NCBI GenBank assembly: GCA_024291935.2
Contig: CM044321.1
Coordinates: 63,916,985 to 63,980,984, forward strand
DNA: 64,000 nt
Direction: 5' to 3'
Source: Okapia johnstoni
Taxonomy: Eukaryota > Chordata > Mammalia > Artiodactyla > Giraffidae
The translations under genes and the position numbers were made by a program. The stretch's first letter is position 1. Each line of letters opens with the position of its first letter. The notes under the pieces are model-generated. The model had not been told where the DNA came from. It saw only the letters and a program-made list of their open reading frames with translations, and searched no databases. Shown here piece by piece: positions 33,391-45,081 of the stretch.

Positions 33391-35200
33391 TCATGGTTAG
33401 GAGGGAAATGGGGACAGACCTTCTTCCACATGCGGTTAACGACTGCCTAGTTTCTTTCCTTTCCCAGCCACTTCAGGTAACTCACTTCTCTTCCCGAGAT
33501 CACTGTCTCAAATGCAAAAGCTTTGCTCCCTGGAGTTTAAGGCATGTGGTAGATTGGGAAAGTTCAGCAATTAGTTGTTGTTACTTGTGTCCAGTCAGTA
33601 GCTCTGTAAACAGCGGTCTAGGACTAGCTGACCAGAGGCCCCGGCTCCCCAGGCATCACTGTTCGAGGCCACCTCCCAAGCAGAGAGGTCTGCTTTTACT
33701 AGTTTCTCAGAGAAGAGTTAAGCACCCGGGCATAAGAGTTAAGCACACCAGGTGTCCGTCACAAGGAGAAAGGAATGCAGTTTATTTTCATACTACCGTT
33801 TTTACATTCCAGCCTCATATGGGCTTTCTGTTTATGATGAGAAAATCAAAGCCAGAGAGAATGGAAGCCCAAGGCCTCAGGATAAAGGCTGCGTCTCCCT
33901 GGCAGCGGGCAGGAGGCCCCGCGCTCGGTCTGGTGGAAAGAAGGCAGTTTCGTGCTGGGCTTGAGGTGAAAGGGCATGTTTTTCTGTTTCAAAATGTCCC
34001 TGAAGGGAGAGACACAAAGGAAGAGAAGGGCAAAAGGCTGTGGCCACTGATACCCCACCGACTTTAACCTTAAGAAACAGCGTTGGTGATGTTTGGGAGA
34101 CGTGGGAGGCCTGGGTGCAGCTCCCGGGTCAAGCCCTGGTGGCTCCTTGGTGACAGCTGTGTTCACGAGGGCCCTGGGTCGTGCTCAGAGAATATGTGTC
34201 CACCAACAGGGCTAGTGGTGGTAGCAGAGATCTAGTGGGGAGATTTAAAAATCATACCAAGAAATCAAAATCCTTTATCACCGTTAAAATTAATAGATAT
34301 CCAGCTTGGGCATCCCTGTCTTAATGTCTCACTCCCGACTATTTTGGATTTGCTGCCTACAAAGTTATAAATATTCAGTATGTTTTAGTAGTAAAACCTT
34401 GGGTGATGGCAGCTTGCTTGGGTGACTGTACCTCTTTCTATAAGACACGTTTATCTCTCATCTGGAAATAGTTTAAAAGATAAGGATACTTTTTCTTTTG
34501 AAGCATAATCACAATACCATTATCTTATGAAAATGTAATAGTCATCTCTCAGTTTGGGCACTGCACCTTTAATAAAAATATTAATGATCAGAAAAAGACT
34601 TATGAAAGATTTTCTTATAAAGCTAGTTTGATAATGTTTCCTTCATTCTTTCATTCATTCAGGCCCTGCTCTGTATGACTGGGTGCAGGCAGGGATGTAT
34701 GACTGTGCATCCTCATAGCCTGGGTGAGGATTATGCCTCATGGTGTAATTATTGAGTTGTGACAAAGCACATTGTGGTTCTTAAACCCTCTAGGATACTA
34801 TTCTATCACCATTTTTAATGTTCATAATTTGATGTATGCCCCACAGGATCCTTAATCCACATTCCCAACATACACTTATTGTCACTTTATTTCAGCAGAT
34901 GTTTATTGACTGTCTACCACATGCTCAGCTGGATTCTGTGGGGGAAATGGTAGCCTAAAGGATAGAGAGAGAAGAAAGAACTGTCTGTGGCTGTGGAAGA
35001 GAAGGGAGGATGAGGGGTGGTGAGATACCTCTTCCTTGACCCCCCAAATTTTCAGGAAAATCTTGGATTATCACAGGATGCTGTTGAGAAGCCAGGCAAG
35101 GAGCAGACACATCCTCTGTAGGCACCAGGAATGCTGGGTGAGGTGTGGGAAGAAATGGGGGCAGGGGACACTTGCACTTGTCACATGTTAGGGCCCTGGA
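33391..35200. other. non-coding sequence with a long chance open frame
   Basis: A 299-codon plus-strand open frame (33168-34067) starts inside the SINE and continues through here. Its non-SINE part has no recognisable domain, mixed composition and no supporting signals, so I do not call a gene. Text near 34890-34960 ('cagcagatgtttattgactg') resembles an ancient repeat. Confidence 0.4.
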
Positions 35201-35219
35201 CTCAGCCCCGGTGCAACTA

Positions 35220-35620
35220 GCTCCTCGGGTGTGATGCTCCTGCTTGATGAGGGTGAAGAAAAAGAAGTGGTGTTGAGGAAGCAGATTTTCAGAGGTGGAG
35301 AGGTGGAGGTGGACAGGTGGAACGGACTTGTGTGCTCTGCAGGTTTGGTGGAGAAATGGAAGGAGCCCGAGGGGCAGGGCATGTTGAGAGGAGAGTTCTT
35401 TCTCGAAATAAGGAAGATGTAGGCCAGTTCACTGTCCGAGGGAGAGAGAAAAGAGAAAGAGGACTCCTGATGGGAGACACAATGAATGCATCTTGAAGCT
35501 TTCACCTTTGGAAGGTGAAGGACAGGCCATTTTCCAAAATCAGGAAGGAGAAAAGCAAGTCCAGGAAATAAACAACTCTAGGAAATTCTAGAGGGAGAGG
35601 AGGTGAGCTTGTGAAGACTG
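35220..35620. repeat. purine-rich region
   Basis: The plus strand is dominated by A and G (gaagaaaaagaagtgg, ggtggagaggtggagg). The minus-strand 105-codon frame is S/P/F-rich as a consequence. Confidence 0.6.
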
Positions 35621-37508
35621 TGCTGAATGTTTACAGTGGTGTCGTAGGTAGGCAATAGCTGCTGAAAAGTGATTTGTTGTTGCCCAGAGACAAAGCCCAT
35701 GGGGGCCCAGCTGACATGCAGTTTGGTTCCCAGATGTGCACAGGAGAGCGGATCCAGTTTTGGCTTCTTCCAGTAAACATTTTTTCCAACCAAGATTTTA
35801 AGATAATGCCATTTACCTTTAACTAGAGACTATAAAATATAGTAGGTTAGAGATTCTCTGGCTGCTATGGAAAATATGACAGAAACGGCCAGTCATGTGC
35901 CAAACAGAAACTGTGATGAAGCCATGATAAGGATAGAGGACCAGTGAAGGTCAGGACTGAAGGTCAGGACTGAAGGAGGAGGAAATATGGAAGCCTGTGG
36001 ACAGCGAGGATCTTGGAGTTCGGTATCTAATACATGTGATGATTCTGAGTGACTGAAGTGGAGTGAAAGGAGGAGAGGTGGAATTAAGGAGGGTGGAGAA
36101 CTAGGACCCAAGATGTAAGAGGGCTCTCCATGTGGGAGAGATGCTGACCTGCAGTCATGTCAGGCGATGAATGGGGAGGAGGGCCAGCCACTTCCAAAGG
36201 ACACTTTTTTTAGGATGTTGTCAGTCATTTTATTAAAAGATGCTCTCATTTTAATGACTGTTAAAGTTTGTAGTATTTTATGATGGTAGGAATAGATTGG
36301 GCCTTATTTTTCTACTTTATCTTAAGAACATTTGTAGCCAACTTTTTTTCTAAGACTCCTACAACTTCACACAAATTTTAATTTTATTCAAAATTTATTT
36401 TTTTAACTTTAATGCATTTAAATGGATACAAAAATGTCAAAAGAGAATCAGTTACTAAAGTCACTAAGGAAGGTTTGGATGAGAGGACAGTACATCAAAA
36501 GAAGAATTTATTGAATGATACTTCCAGAACAATGGTCTGAAACAGTGATTGAAATAAGAGAAACTATTTACCATACTCAGCAAGAAAATAGACTGGTCGT
36601 ATTTTAGATACATTTTCAATAATCAAGCTCTTGACACAAAAAATGGTTAACATTGGACCAGTGTGCCAAACTAATGAAAACACCTTTAACCCATGCATTT
36701 GATTAGTTGAGGTGTTTCTGTATCCTGGGACAAAATAACTTGTAGTAATTAGTTCAAAAGAAGCAAATTTTGTGTTTTGGTTTGTTTTGCCTCCTGACTT
36801 ATAACCTTATTTGAAATTTTCTGGATGAGAAAGGATATTTTTACTCCAAACAATTCATTTTTAATTTAGTAAAAGACCTAATGAGGCCAACACCATCCCA
36901 TGACCATTGGTATTAAAAACTACTGATAGATGTAAACATGTGATTGGCTGTTGAACTGTTTTCCTTTGTCAGAATGAAATCAGCCCTTGAAATCAGATTG
37001 ATGAGTGTTCCATTCACCCTGGAAAAAGCCAGGACAGTGAAAAATGTCCTTTGGCCCCAAAGCAAGTTTTCAACCTTCTGCTCTGCTATGATTTCCCAGC
37101 ACCTACCCACCTCTCATAAAAAGAGAGATGAAGGAAGAGATTAGAGGTGATGTATCTGTCTAGGTTGTGATCAGATTGGAGCCTATCTTCATCAATAACA
37201 TAGCTCATATTTCCTCATCATTAAAGGAAGTTGATCCAGATAATATTTCTTCATATTCAGTGGAGAGGATCATGAGGTCATTGAAAATGGACTATCCGTG
37301 GCTTTGCATTTGTATATGGATGCATCTGATCTTGGAATTAATTTTGATTTACAGATTTTAAATTTAAAAGCCCCTGGAGAGAGAAGCCAGTCTGGAAACT
37401 GGCATTTTCCATCCCATCTTTTAATCAAAGTTCCACTAGACTCCTTCCCTAGGGAGGAGGAGACCATTTTCCCTTGTGCAAATGCAAAGAAGTGGTTACT
37501 GAACTTTT
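35621..37508. other. non-coding sequence, no recognised gene
   Basis: A 13-base exact tandem duplication (tgaaggtcaggac) lies at 35945-35970. Otherwise I see only short open frames and AT-rich DNA. Confidence 0.45.
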
Positions 37509-39145
37509 AGTTCAGTCCAGTTCAGTTGCTCAGTCATGCCCGACTCGTTGCGACCCCATGAGTCGCAGCACACCAGGCCTCCCTGTCCATCACCAACTCC
37601 CGGAGTCTACCCAAACCCATGTCCATCAAGTCGGTGATGCCATCCAACCATCTCATCCTCTGTCGTCCCCTTCTCCTCCTGCCCCGAATCCTTCCCAGCA
37701 TTAGGGTCTTTTCCAATGAGTCAACTCTTCGCATGAGGTGGCCAAAGTATTGGAGTTTCAGCTTCAACATCAGTCCTTCCAATGAACACCCAGGACTGAT
37801 CTCGTTTAGGATGGACTGATTGGCTCTCCTTGCTGTCCAAGGGACTCTCAAGAGTCTTCTCCAACACCACAGTTCAAAAGCATCACTTCTGAGGCGCTCA
37901 GCTTTCTTCAACATCCAACTCTCACATCCATACATGACCACTGGAAAAACCATAGCCTTGACTAGACGGACCTTTGTTGGCAAAGTAATGTCTCTGCTTT
38001 TCAATATGCTATCTAGGTTGGTCATAACCTTCCTTCCAAGGAGTAAGCGTCTTTTAATTTCATGGCTGCAATCACCATCAGCAGTGATTTTGGAGCCCAG
38101 AAAAATAAAGTCTGACACTGTTTCCACTGTTTCCCCATCTATTTCCCATGGAGTGATGGGACCAGATGCCATGATCTTAGTTTTCTGAATGTTGAGCTTT
38201 AAGCCAACTTTTTCACTCTCTTCTTTCACTTTCATCAAGAGGCTCTTTAGTTCTTCTTCACTTTCTGCCATAAGGGTGGTGTCATCCACATATCTGAGGT
38301 TATTGATATTTCTCCCGGCAGTCTTGATTCCAGCTTGTGTTTCTTCCAGCCCAGTGTTTCTCATGATGTACTCTGCATATAAGTTAAATAAGCAGGTGAC
38401 AATATACAGCCTTGACGTACTCCTTTTCCTATTTGGAACCAGTCTGTTGTTCCATGTCCAGTTCTAACTGTTGCTTTCTGACCTGCATACAGGTTTCTCA
38501 AGAGGCAGGTCAGATGGTCTGGTATTCCCATCTCTTTCAGAATTTTCCACAGTTTATTGTGATCCACACGATCAAAAGGCTTTGGCATAGTCAATAAAGC
38601 AGAAATATATGTTTTTCTGGAACTCTCTTGCTTTTTTGATGATCCAGCGGATGTTGACAATTTGATCTCTGGTTCCTCTGCCTTTTCTAAAACCAGCTTG
38701 AGCATCTAGAAGTTCACGGTTCACGTATTGCTGAAGCCTGGCTTGGAGAATTCTGAGCATTAATTTACTAGCGTGTGAGATGAGTGCAATTGTGCAGTAG
38801 TTTGAACATTCTTTGGCATTGCCTTTCTTTGGGGTTGGAATTAAAACTGGCCTTTTCCAGTCCTGTGGCCACTGCTGAGTTTTCCAGATTTGCTGGCATA
38901 TCAAGTGCAGCACCTTCACAGCATCATCTTTCAGGATATGAAATAGCTCAACTGGAATTCCATCACCTCCACTAGCTTTGTTTGTAGTGATGCTTTCTAA
39001 GACCCACTTGACTTCACATTCCAGGATGTCTGGCTCTAGGTGAGTGATCACACCATCGTGATTATCTGGGTCGTGAAGATCTTTTTTGTACAGTTCTTCT
39101 GTGTACTCTTGTCACCTCTTCTTAATATCTTCTGCTTCTGTAAGG
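37509..39145 (-). mobile_element. BovB (RTE) LINE, 1.6 kb, antisense, 5'-truncated
   Basis: This is the largest BovB copy in the window. The minus strand covers most of the reverse transcriptase, the C-terminal region and the 3' end (ttcagttgctcagtcatgcc on the plus strand at 37522). The endonuclease region expected upstream is missing, as in most RTE copies, which are 5'-truncated during target-primed reverse transcription. A short acttt repeat at both edges (about 37503 and 39146) may be the target-site duplication. Its 3' half closely resembles the copies at 55751-56073 and 61355-62066. Confidence 0.95.
37534..39051 (-). pseudogene. BovB reverse transcriptase remnant
   Basis: Three minus-strand frames carry the polymerase in order. 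The frame at 38572-39051 holds the N-terminal palm text (PTPKKGNAKECSNY, RKGRGTRDQI) and motif A (FIDYAKAF). The frame at 38361-38705 holds motif B ([10 protein letters not shown]). The frame at 37534-38364 holds motif C at 38281-38292, then [11 protein letters not shown] and [11 protein letters not shown]. One extra T just after motif A and a lost base just after motif B shift the frame, and a stop interrupts the end near 37534. Motif C reads YVDD, where I expect YADD from the family; both catalytic aspartates remain. The protein would have copied element RNA at nicked target DNA. With the endonuclease missing and the frame broken, this copy cannot be functional. Confidence 0.9.
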
Positions 39146-39354
39146 ACTTTAAATGCATGCAAAATATATAGCACAGGAATAAGTGTTCAAAAAAAAGCTG
39201 AAAGGAAGTACCTATATAACTTTGTGGTCAAGAGATTAAATGCTTACTCTCAATATTAAATGTGCAAAAATAAAGTTCTGCTGCCCGTATTGATGAAAGC
39301 AAAATATGGACAGAGGATGATGCAGAGTGGATAATAACCCTTCAGGTAATCGGT

Positions 39355-39775
39355 GTGTTAGTCAGGGTTCCCCAGAGAACAGAACCCATAGGATGGGTAT
39401 GTATAAAGAGAAAGAGATTTATTTTAAGGAATTGGGCTCATATGATTATGGAAGCTGGTAAGTGTAACATCTTCAGGATGGACTAGCAGGTTGGAAGCCT
39501 AGGGAAGCACCAATGGTGCAGGTCAAGTGTAAAGGCCATCTGCTTGCAGAATTCTCTCTTGCTGGGTCTTTTGTTCTATTCAGACCTTTAACTGATTTTA
39601 CGAGGCCTGCCTGCATTATAGAGGGCATTCTGTTTTACTCTAAGTTACTGATCTAAATGTTAATTCATGCAAAACACCCTCACAGAAACATCCAGAAGAG
39701 TGTTTGACCACATATCTGGCTACTGTGGCCCAGCCAAGCTGACTCAGAAAATTAAGCTTCGCAGGTAGGACTAGA
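39355..39775. mobile_element. old mammalian interspersed repeat, family uncertain
   Basis: It begins 'gtgttagtcagggttcccca', with 'ggaattgggctcatatgatt', 'cacaccc'-type text replaced by 'caccctcacagaaacatcca', and ends near 'ggcccagccaagctgactca'. This sequence order is familiar from a mammal-wide repeat of about 420 bases. I cannot say with confidence whether it is LTR-type. Confidence 0.5.
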
Positions 39776-41824
39776 TGGTATTGCACAAGGTACTGTTTGC
39801 AATTCTGGCACAATGGAGTGGATGCTAAGGCAGGGATGTCTTCACCTGTTTCTTCTACTTAGAGCATTGATGACTTTCCTTAAGATCAAAGTAGATCAAA
39901 AATACTGTTAACCTTAAATTCAGGAAAGTCAATTTAGAAGATATTTTAGGCCATCTGTCTTAATCTGGTTGCTTGTATTTGAAACATTTCTGCTAGGTTT
40001 GCATTTACAATACCAATGAGGAAACACAGATTTATGGAAAATACGTATGATCTCATATACCTGGATTAATTGGTATTTTTTCAGGTTGTCTATCATAGCT
40101 CTCCACTAAGAATAAGCAATCTTCTTCTATCATTTGCCCACCTGGGATTTAGTTAGAAACACTGATGTGTTCTGTCTAATGATTTAGAAGGAGGAAAAGT
40201 TTTTGTTCTGAATGATAATTTCCTGTTAATCATTGCTGACCTTGAAGAGCCTGCCAGACTGTTCTTCAAGGTTTGAATTGGTCTCAGTAAAAGAAAAGGA
40301 AGATAAAGGAACATTTATATAAAAATTACAAGGTTCTTATTCATTCTAGTTTTGCTGATAAAATTACCAGAATTGGTTTCTTCCTCATCTCTCCCTGAAT
40401 TATTTTCATTATCTTGTTATATTTTGGTATGTGTCTATCTCATTAAAAAAGATGGTCAGCAGAAATTAACACAACATTGTAAACCAACTATACTTCAATA
40501 AAACAAAGATTGTCACTTATTAACCAGGACATTAAAAATGTATAATATTAGGTTTAGTATAAAATGAACTTAGTTCACTCAAACATTGAGTTATTTTCCC
40601 TATTGAATCCTTTTAGACACAGACAGCTAGATCTTATCTTTCCAATATGATATTGGAAAAAAATGAGGGAGTATTGGCAAGTTACTGTGAAAAAGCCAAT
40701 CCTTATAGTTGTAATTGAATGTAGAAGCTTTGTTTTCGTGGTCTCATGCTTCTAGGGCAAAGGTTTAAGGAAGAAGCCCCATGACTACCAAGCTACCTCT
40801 GAAAACACTTGGGGAAGAAATTGCTCACAACATGCGCTATTTGATAAAGTCACAAATTGCTCTTCATGCTTTCTGATTTTGTAGCATATCTGCCTCTTCA
40901 AACCAAATATGCTATAGCAGCTGTAACCTGTATGCTTTTGAATGGATTTTAAAGTCAGGATGTTTCTTCCTGCCATCTTCTTTGTCTTTCTTTTTGCTAA
41001 TTTATATCACTTGCCTTTAGCTGTATTGTGGTTTGGGGCAGTGGATGAGATAGCAGTGCCATCACATGCTGCTGCTTAATGAAGCAACTGCTTGAACATT
41101 TTAAAGCCCATAATAGCTTCAGATCAAGTTCAGAAGTTCACACACAGTTCCAGGCATTTGAAGACTGAATCAGAGTCTGGGCTCTGCCAAAATAATGCCA
41201 CATTTGTCCAGCCTGGACTTGGGCAGAAACTGCTGGTTGCCTCTTATTCATCCAAGCCAACCATTGATAATGAAGCTTGAAGAAACCTGAAATACTTTTT
41301 TCTAAAGAAACAGACAACTCCATCAGTTGGCTGCCTTCTTTTATTTTTAGTATAATTACCAGGGGCAAGCTGTCTTGCAAAATTGGTACCTTATATTAGC
41401 TGAGAGTCGGTATCCTTGTGAGCTGATGCAAGGGTGTTTTATTAGTTAAGACTATGCAGCTTGAGGTCAGTTGAGCATTATTCTTTCAAGATTTTTCTTG
41501 TGGGCTATAATGCGATTGATGATTCCGCAAGTAGTCTGAAATGTTTTAAGAACTTAGACTCTTTAGCGGGGCCCCTCCCCACCTCCCTATCTTCCTGTTT
41601 TTCATACTCAGTCAGCTGTTAAAAGACATCAGTGTTGAAAGGGGGAAATGAAGTATGGTGGCCTGAAGACCGACCCAGTGCCTGCCTCCTGTCTCGTGAG
41701 TATTCAGAGAAGGCAACTGAATTTGAGTCCTGTGACCCCTGCCCACGTGTAGTCAGCCCAGGTCCTCGTGCTGAGCCTCAGAAGCACCATGTGATGTGTA
41801 GTTGTGGCTAGATAGCATTATTAT
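39776..41824. other. non-coding sequence, mostly unassigned
   Basis: Apart from the L1 tail at 40460-40507, no repeat or gene is recognised. Open frames reach only 80 codons. Confidence 0.45.
40460..40507 (+). mobile_element. L1 3' terminus, very short
   Basis: 'agaaattaacacaacattgt' and 'aaccaactatacttcaataa' are the terminal bases of ruminant L1 3' UTRs. The copy is truncated to about 50 bases. Confidence 0.75.
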
Positions 41825-42127
41825 TGTCGTTGTTGCTTTCATTGTTCAGTCACTAAGTCGTATCTGAATCTTTGGATAGCACGCCAGGCTTTCCTGTCCT
41901 TTGCTCTCTCCTGGAGTTTGCTCAAACTCATGTCCATTGAGTCGATGATGCCATCCAGCCATCTCATCCTCTGTCATCCCCTTCTCCTCCTGCCCTCAGT
42001 CTTTCCCAGCATCAGGGTCTTTTCCAATGAGTCAGCTCTTCACATCAGGTGGCCAAAGTATTGGAGCTTCAGCTTCAGCATCAGTCCTTCCAATATTCAG
42101 GGTTGATTTCCTTTAGGAGTGACTGGT
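41825..42127 (-). mobile_element. BovB LINE 3' end, antisense, with internal deletion
   Basis: The plus strand reads 'cattgttcagtcactaagtc' to 'gatttcctttaggagtgact'. Part of the usual 'accccatggactgcag' text near 41875 is missing. It encodes only diverged C-terminal BovB text. Confidence 0.9.
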
Positions 42128-42164
42128 TATTATTATCATTGTCAAAAGTGTTGATTAACTCCCT

Positions 42165-42360
42165 GTGTTGTAGGACTTTGTAATTTATAAACAGATTCAC
42201 TTACCTGCTCCTCACAACAACCTGGTCATGAAGAAAAGGTGGGTGCTATTATCATCAACAACCCCATTTTACAGATGTGGAAACTGAGGATGGCAGGCTC
42301 CACTCCTTCCCTGAGGTTTCACAGTCAGCAAGTGATGAATCTGAGACAAGCCATGCTAGG
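42165..42360 (-). mobile_element. MIR SINE, antisense
   Basis: The plus strand contains 'ctcctcacaacaacctggtc', 'ccccattttacagatgtgga' and 'aactgaggatggcaggctcc', the MIR complement with a well kept core. Confidence 0.8.
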
Positions 42361-42687
42361 TCCCTCCTTTTCCTATATTTCATGTTGCCTCCTGCCTGCT
42401 GTGAGCAGACTTCTGTGACTGTTGAGGACAGAGAGGATTCTAAGGTAAGGTCCTTGGTGAATGGAAGGTCACCTTGAAGAGACTGAGTAGAGGCATGGAA
42501 GTGATGAAGAAGACTGTCAGGTGGACCATGTGAGGCATAAATCACTGGCCCAGAGGATGCCTGCGGCGGGGCTGTGCTGTAAAAGAGGTGACTGCAGGCC
42601 AAGGACTGCAGAGAAAGCTTTAAGGAGGGAGTAGAACTTGAGCTGGGTCTTGAAAGAAGGATAGTTCTTAGAAAAGAGGATGCAGGG

Positions 42688-42902
42688 TCCTCCCTGGTGG
42701 CTCAGCTGGTGAAGAATCCGCCTGCAATGCGGGAGACTCCAGTTCGATTCCTGGGTTGGGAAGATCTCCTGGAGGAGGGCATGGCAACCCACTCCAGTAT
42801 TCTTGCCTGGAGAATCCCCATGGACAGAGGAGCCTGGCAGGCTATAGTCCATGGGGTCGCAAAGAGTGAGTGGGACACAACTGAGTGACTAAGCACACAC
42901 AC
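42688..42902 (+). mobile_element. Bov-tA SINE with target-site duplication
   Basis: The element is full length: head 'ctccctggtggctcagctgg', body, then 'gggacacaactgagtgacta' and a short (CA)n. It is flanked by aagaggatgcagg (42674-42686) and aagagaatgcagg (42903-42915), 12 of 13 bases identical. Confidence 0.95.
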
Positions 42903-43306
42903 AAGAGAATGCAGGAGCCACCTGGGCAAAGAGATCCCAAAACCAGGCACGCAGGCTGGGGGCAAGCTGAGTGAGCAACTTTGTGGGACTTATATGTCAT
43001 GTAAGGAACTAATTGGAAACAAGGTTGAAAATACAACATAAGGGCCAGAATGTCGAAGATCCGGAATGCCTGAATTTGCACTTTATCCATGAAATTACAC
43101 AAGGACATTGAGAGTTTTAGAGCAGTAGATTCGTGTGTGTTAGTAATAAGAGACTGGAGATCACAGGAGGGGGTGTATCCTATCAGTGCAGTCAATTAAA
43201 ATGGGGGGTGTTGAGATGAAGGAGTGGATGACCAAGTACCACGAAGGAAAAAGCAACGAGATTTGGTGGTGGGGGTGAAAATAGTCATTATATAATTTAT
43301 TGTCTG

Positions 43307-43515
43307 GGCTTCCCTGGTGGTGGCTCTGTGGTGAAGAACCCACTTTCAATGCATGAGATGCAGGTTCGATCCCTGGGTCAGGAAGATCCCCTGGAAAAGG
43401 ACATGGCAGCCCACTCCAGTATTCTTGCCTGGGAAATCCCATGGACAGAGGAACCTGGTGGGCCCCAGTCCATGGGGTCGCAAGAATCAGACATGACTGA
43501 GCAACTGAACCACGA
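43307..43515 (+). mobile_element. Bov-tA SINE
   Basis: The head 'gggcttccctggtggtggct', B-box 'ggttcgatccctgg', body, and end 'cagacatgactgagcaactg' are all present. There is no clear tail. Confidence 0.93.
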
Positions 43516-43690
43516 CTGATTCAGTGTCCAGTCAGGAGCTTTGAGGACAGATACTAAACTGGTCAGGATGCTGAGAAAATGGGCACAAACTGGGACCATC
43601 ACTGGACCTGTGATCATACTGGTCTAGAGAGAAGATGCTGAGGTTCTGAGACTAGGATGGCCATGGTGTCGCTGGCAAGGGAAGGAAATC

Positions 43691-44875
43691 CAGTAAGGAA
43701 ACTTGCTTTGGGGGACAGCTAATGATCTTGACTCTTAAACTTTGAGGTAACAGTGGAATGTCATTCCTCCTTGACCCCAGACTTAAAAGAGCGTTTTCTC
43801 TTAAAGCAAGAGAAGTAAGAAACGTGCCCTCTTCCTGGTGTTGCCAACATGTTGCCCCGGTAATCCTGCATATTTTAGAAACTTCATCCTAGATAGACTG
43901 TCAGGAGATCATCACCAGTGTGTCTTTGGCTTGCTGAAGCAGGGCTGTGTGCATTTTTCCTGCATCAAAAATGTGCAGGGGATTATTTGTCTCCTAAGTG
44001 GATTCAGCCTGCTTTGAGTTTCCAGAAAAGCAGAATTGAATGTTGGCTATCACTGAGGCTTTTAGGAGAAAGAAATGTGGACTGGAGAAGTATAAACTTG
44101 GGAACCAAATGATTATCTGTGATTCTGTTGTACATTAGAAAGAATTTGGCCGTTTGTTATTGGTAGCCTTGAGATGTCTCAGAGTGACAATTAAACCAAA
44201 ATGAATTCAAGCTAGTGAAATCTTAGCACATGATTTTCATGATTAGAGATGTGGTTTAGGTTTTTATTTGACATTTTAGTTGATCTATGCAGCACTTTCT
44301 TTGCATTTATAAAAGCTTTATCCATGTTATGTTTAAGATCTTAGCTTTCATTCAAGATAGATGAATAGCCTATTACATGAACTTAGCATGGGACAGGCAG
44401 TTTGAAGCTCACAGAAGCTTCTCGAACCAGACCTGGATTTTTTCAAGAAGAAGTAGTCCTCTCGTCCCTTCCAGAACCTAGTTCATGAGGGAAACAGAGG
44501 TGATCACTGCCCTTCACAGAAATTTGAAAATATCATGCTCCATAGTCAGGTTTTTATTCTCTAGGCCTACTTGGTAGACATGATGTCTAAGAGAAGCCAT
44601 CAGATTCTAAATAACTTGGTTGAAATAGTTCCCTAAAAAATATTTCCCAGTGTTGTTTATCTGTTTAAAAACCAACAAAAACCACTAACATGTGAAGTCT
44701 TCACTTGGAATTCAAAACAAGCTTGGAAACCATCTGCCCTGACTTAATCAGGGGTGGTCAGTGAGTGTAGACAGCTCCACCCAGGTGCTGGGAGAAATCC
44801 AAAGTTTTTCTTTCTTTTTTTTTTTTTTTTTAAAGGAATCCTGGGTTTCCACGCCCAGCCTAACATAAAACACAT
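43691..44875. other. non-coding sequence, no recognised repeat
   Basis: Nothing assignable was found apart from a T-rich tract at about 44811-44834. Confidence 0.45.
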
Positions 44876-45081
44876 TTGTTGCTGTTTAATTGCTAAGTTG
44901 TGTCCAACTCTTTGCAACTCCATGAACTGTAGCCCGCCAGGCTCCTCTGCCCATGGGATTTTGCAGGCAAGAATACTGGAATGGGTTGCCATTTCCTTCT
45001 CCAGGGGATCTTCCTGACCCAGGGATCTAACTCGAGTCTCCTATGTTGACAGGCGGGTTCTTTATCGCTGAGCCACCAGGC
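44876..45081 (-). mobile_element. Bov-tA SINE, antisense
   Basis: The plus strand runs from 'tttgttgctgtttaattgct' through the body to the head complement 'ttctttatcgctgagccacc'. Confidence 0.92.

Larger units (their letters stand above)
42480..43690. mobile_element. old mammalian repeat, split by two SINEs, family uncertain
   Basis: 'cttgagctgggtcttgaaag', 'gccagaatgtcgaagatccg' and 'actggtctagagagaagatg' occur in the same order as in a long ancient mammalian repeat that I recognise but cannot name. Bov-tA copies at 42688-42902 and 43307-43515 interrupt it. Confidence 0.4.
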
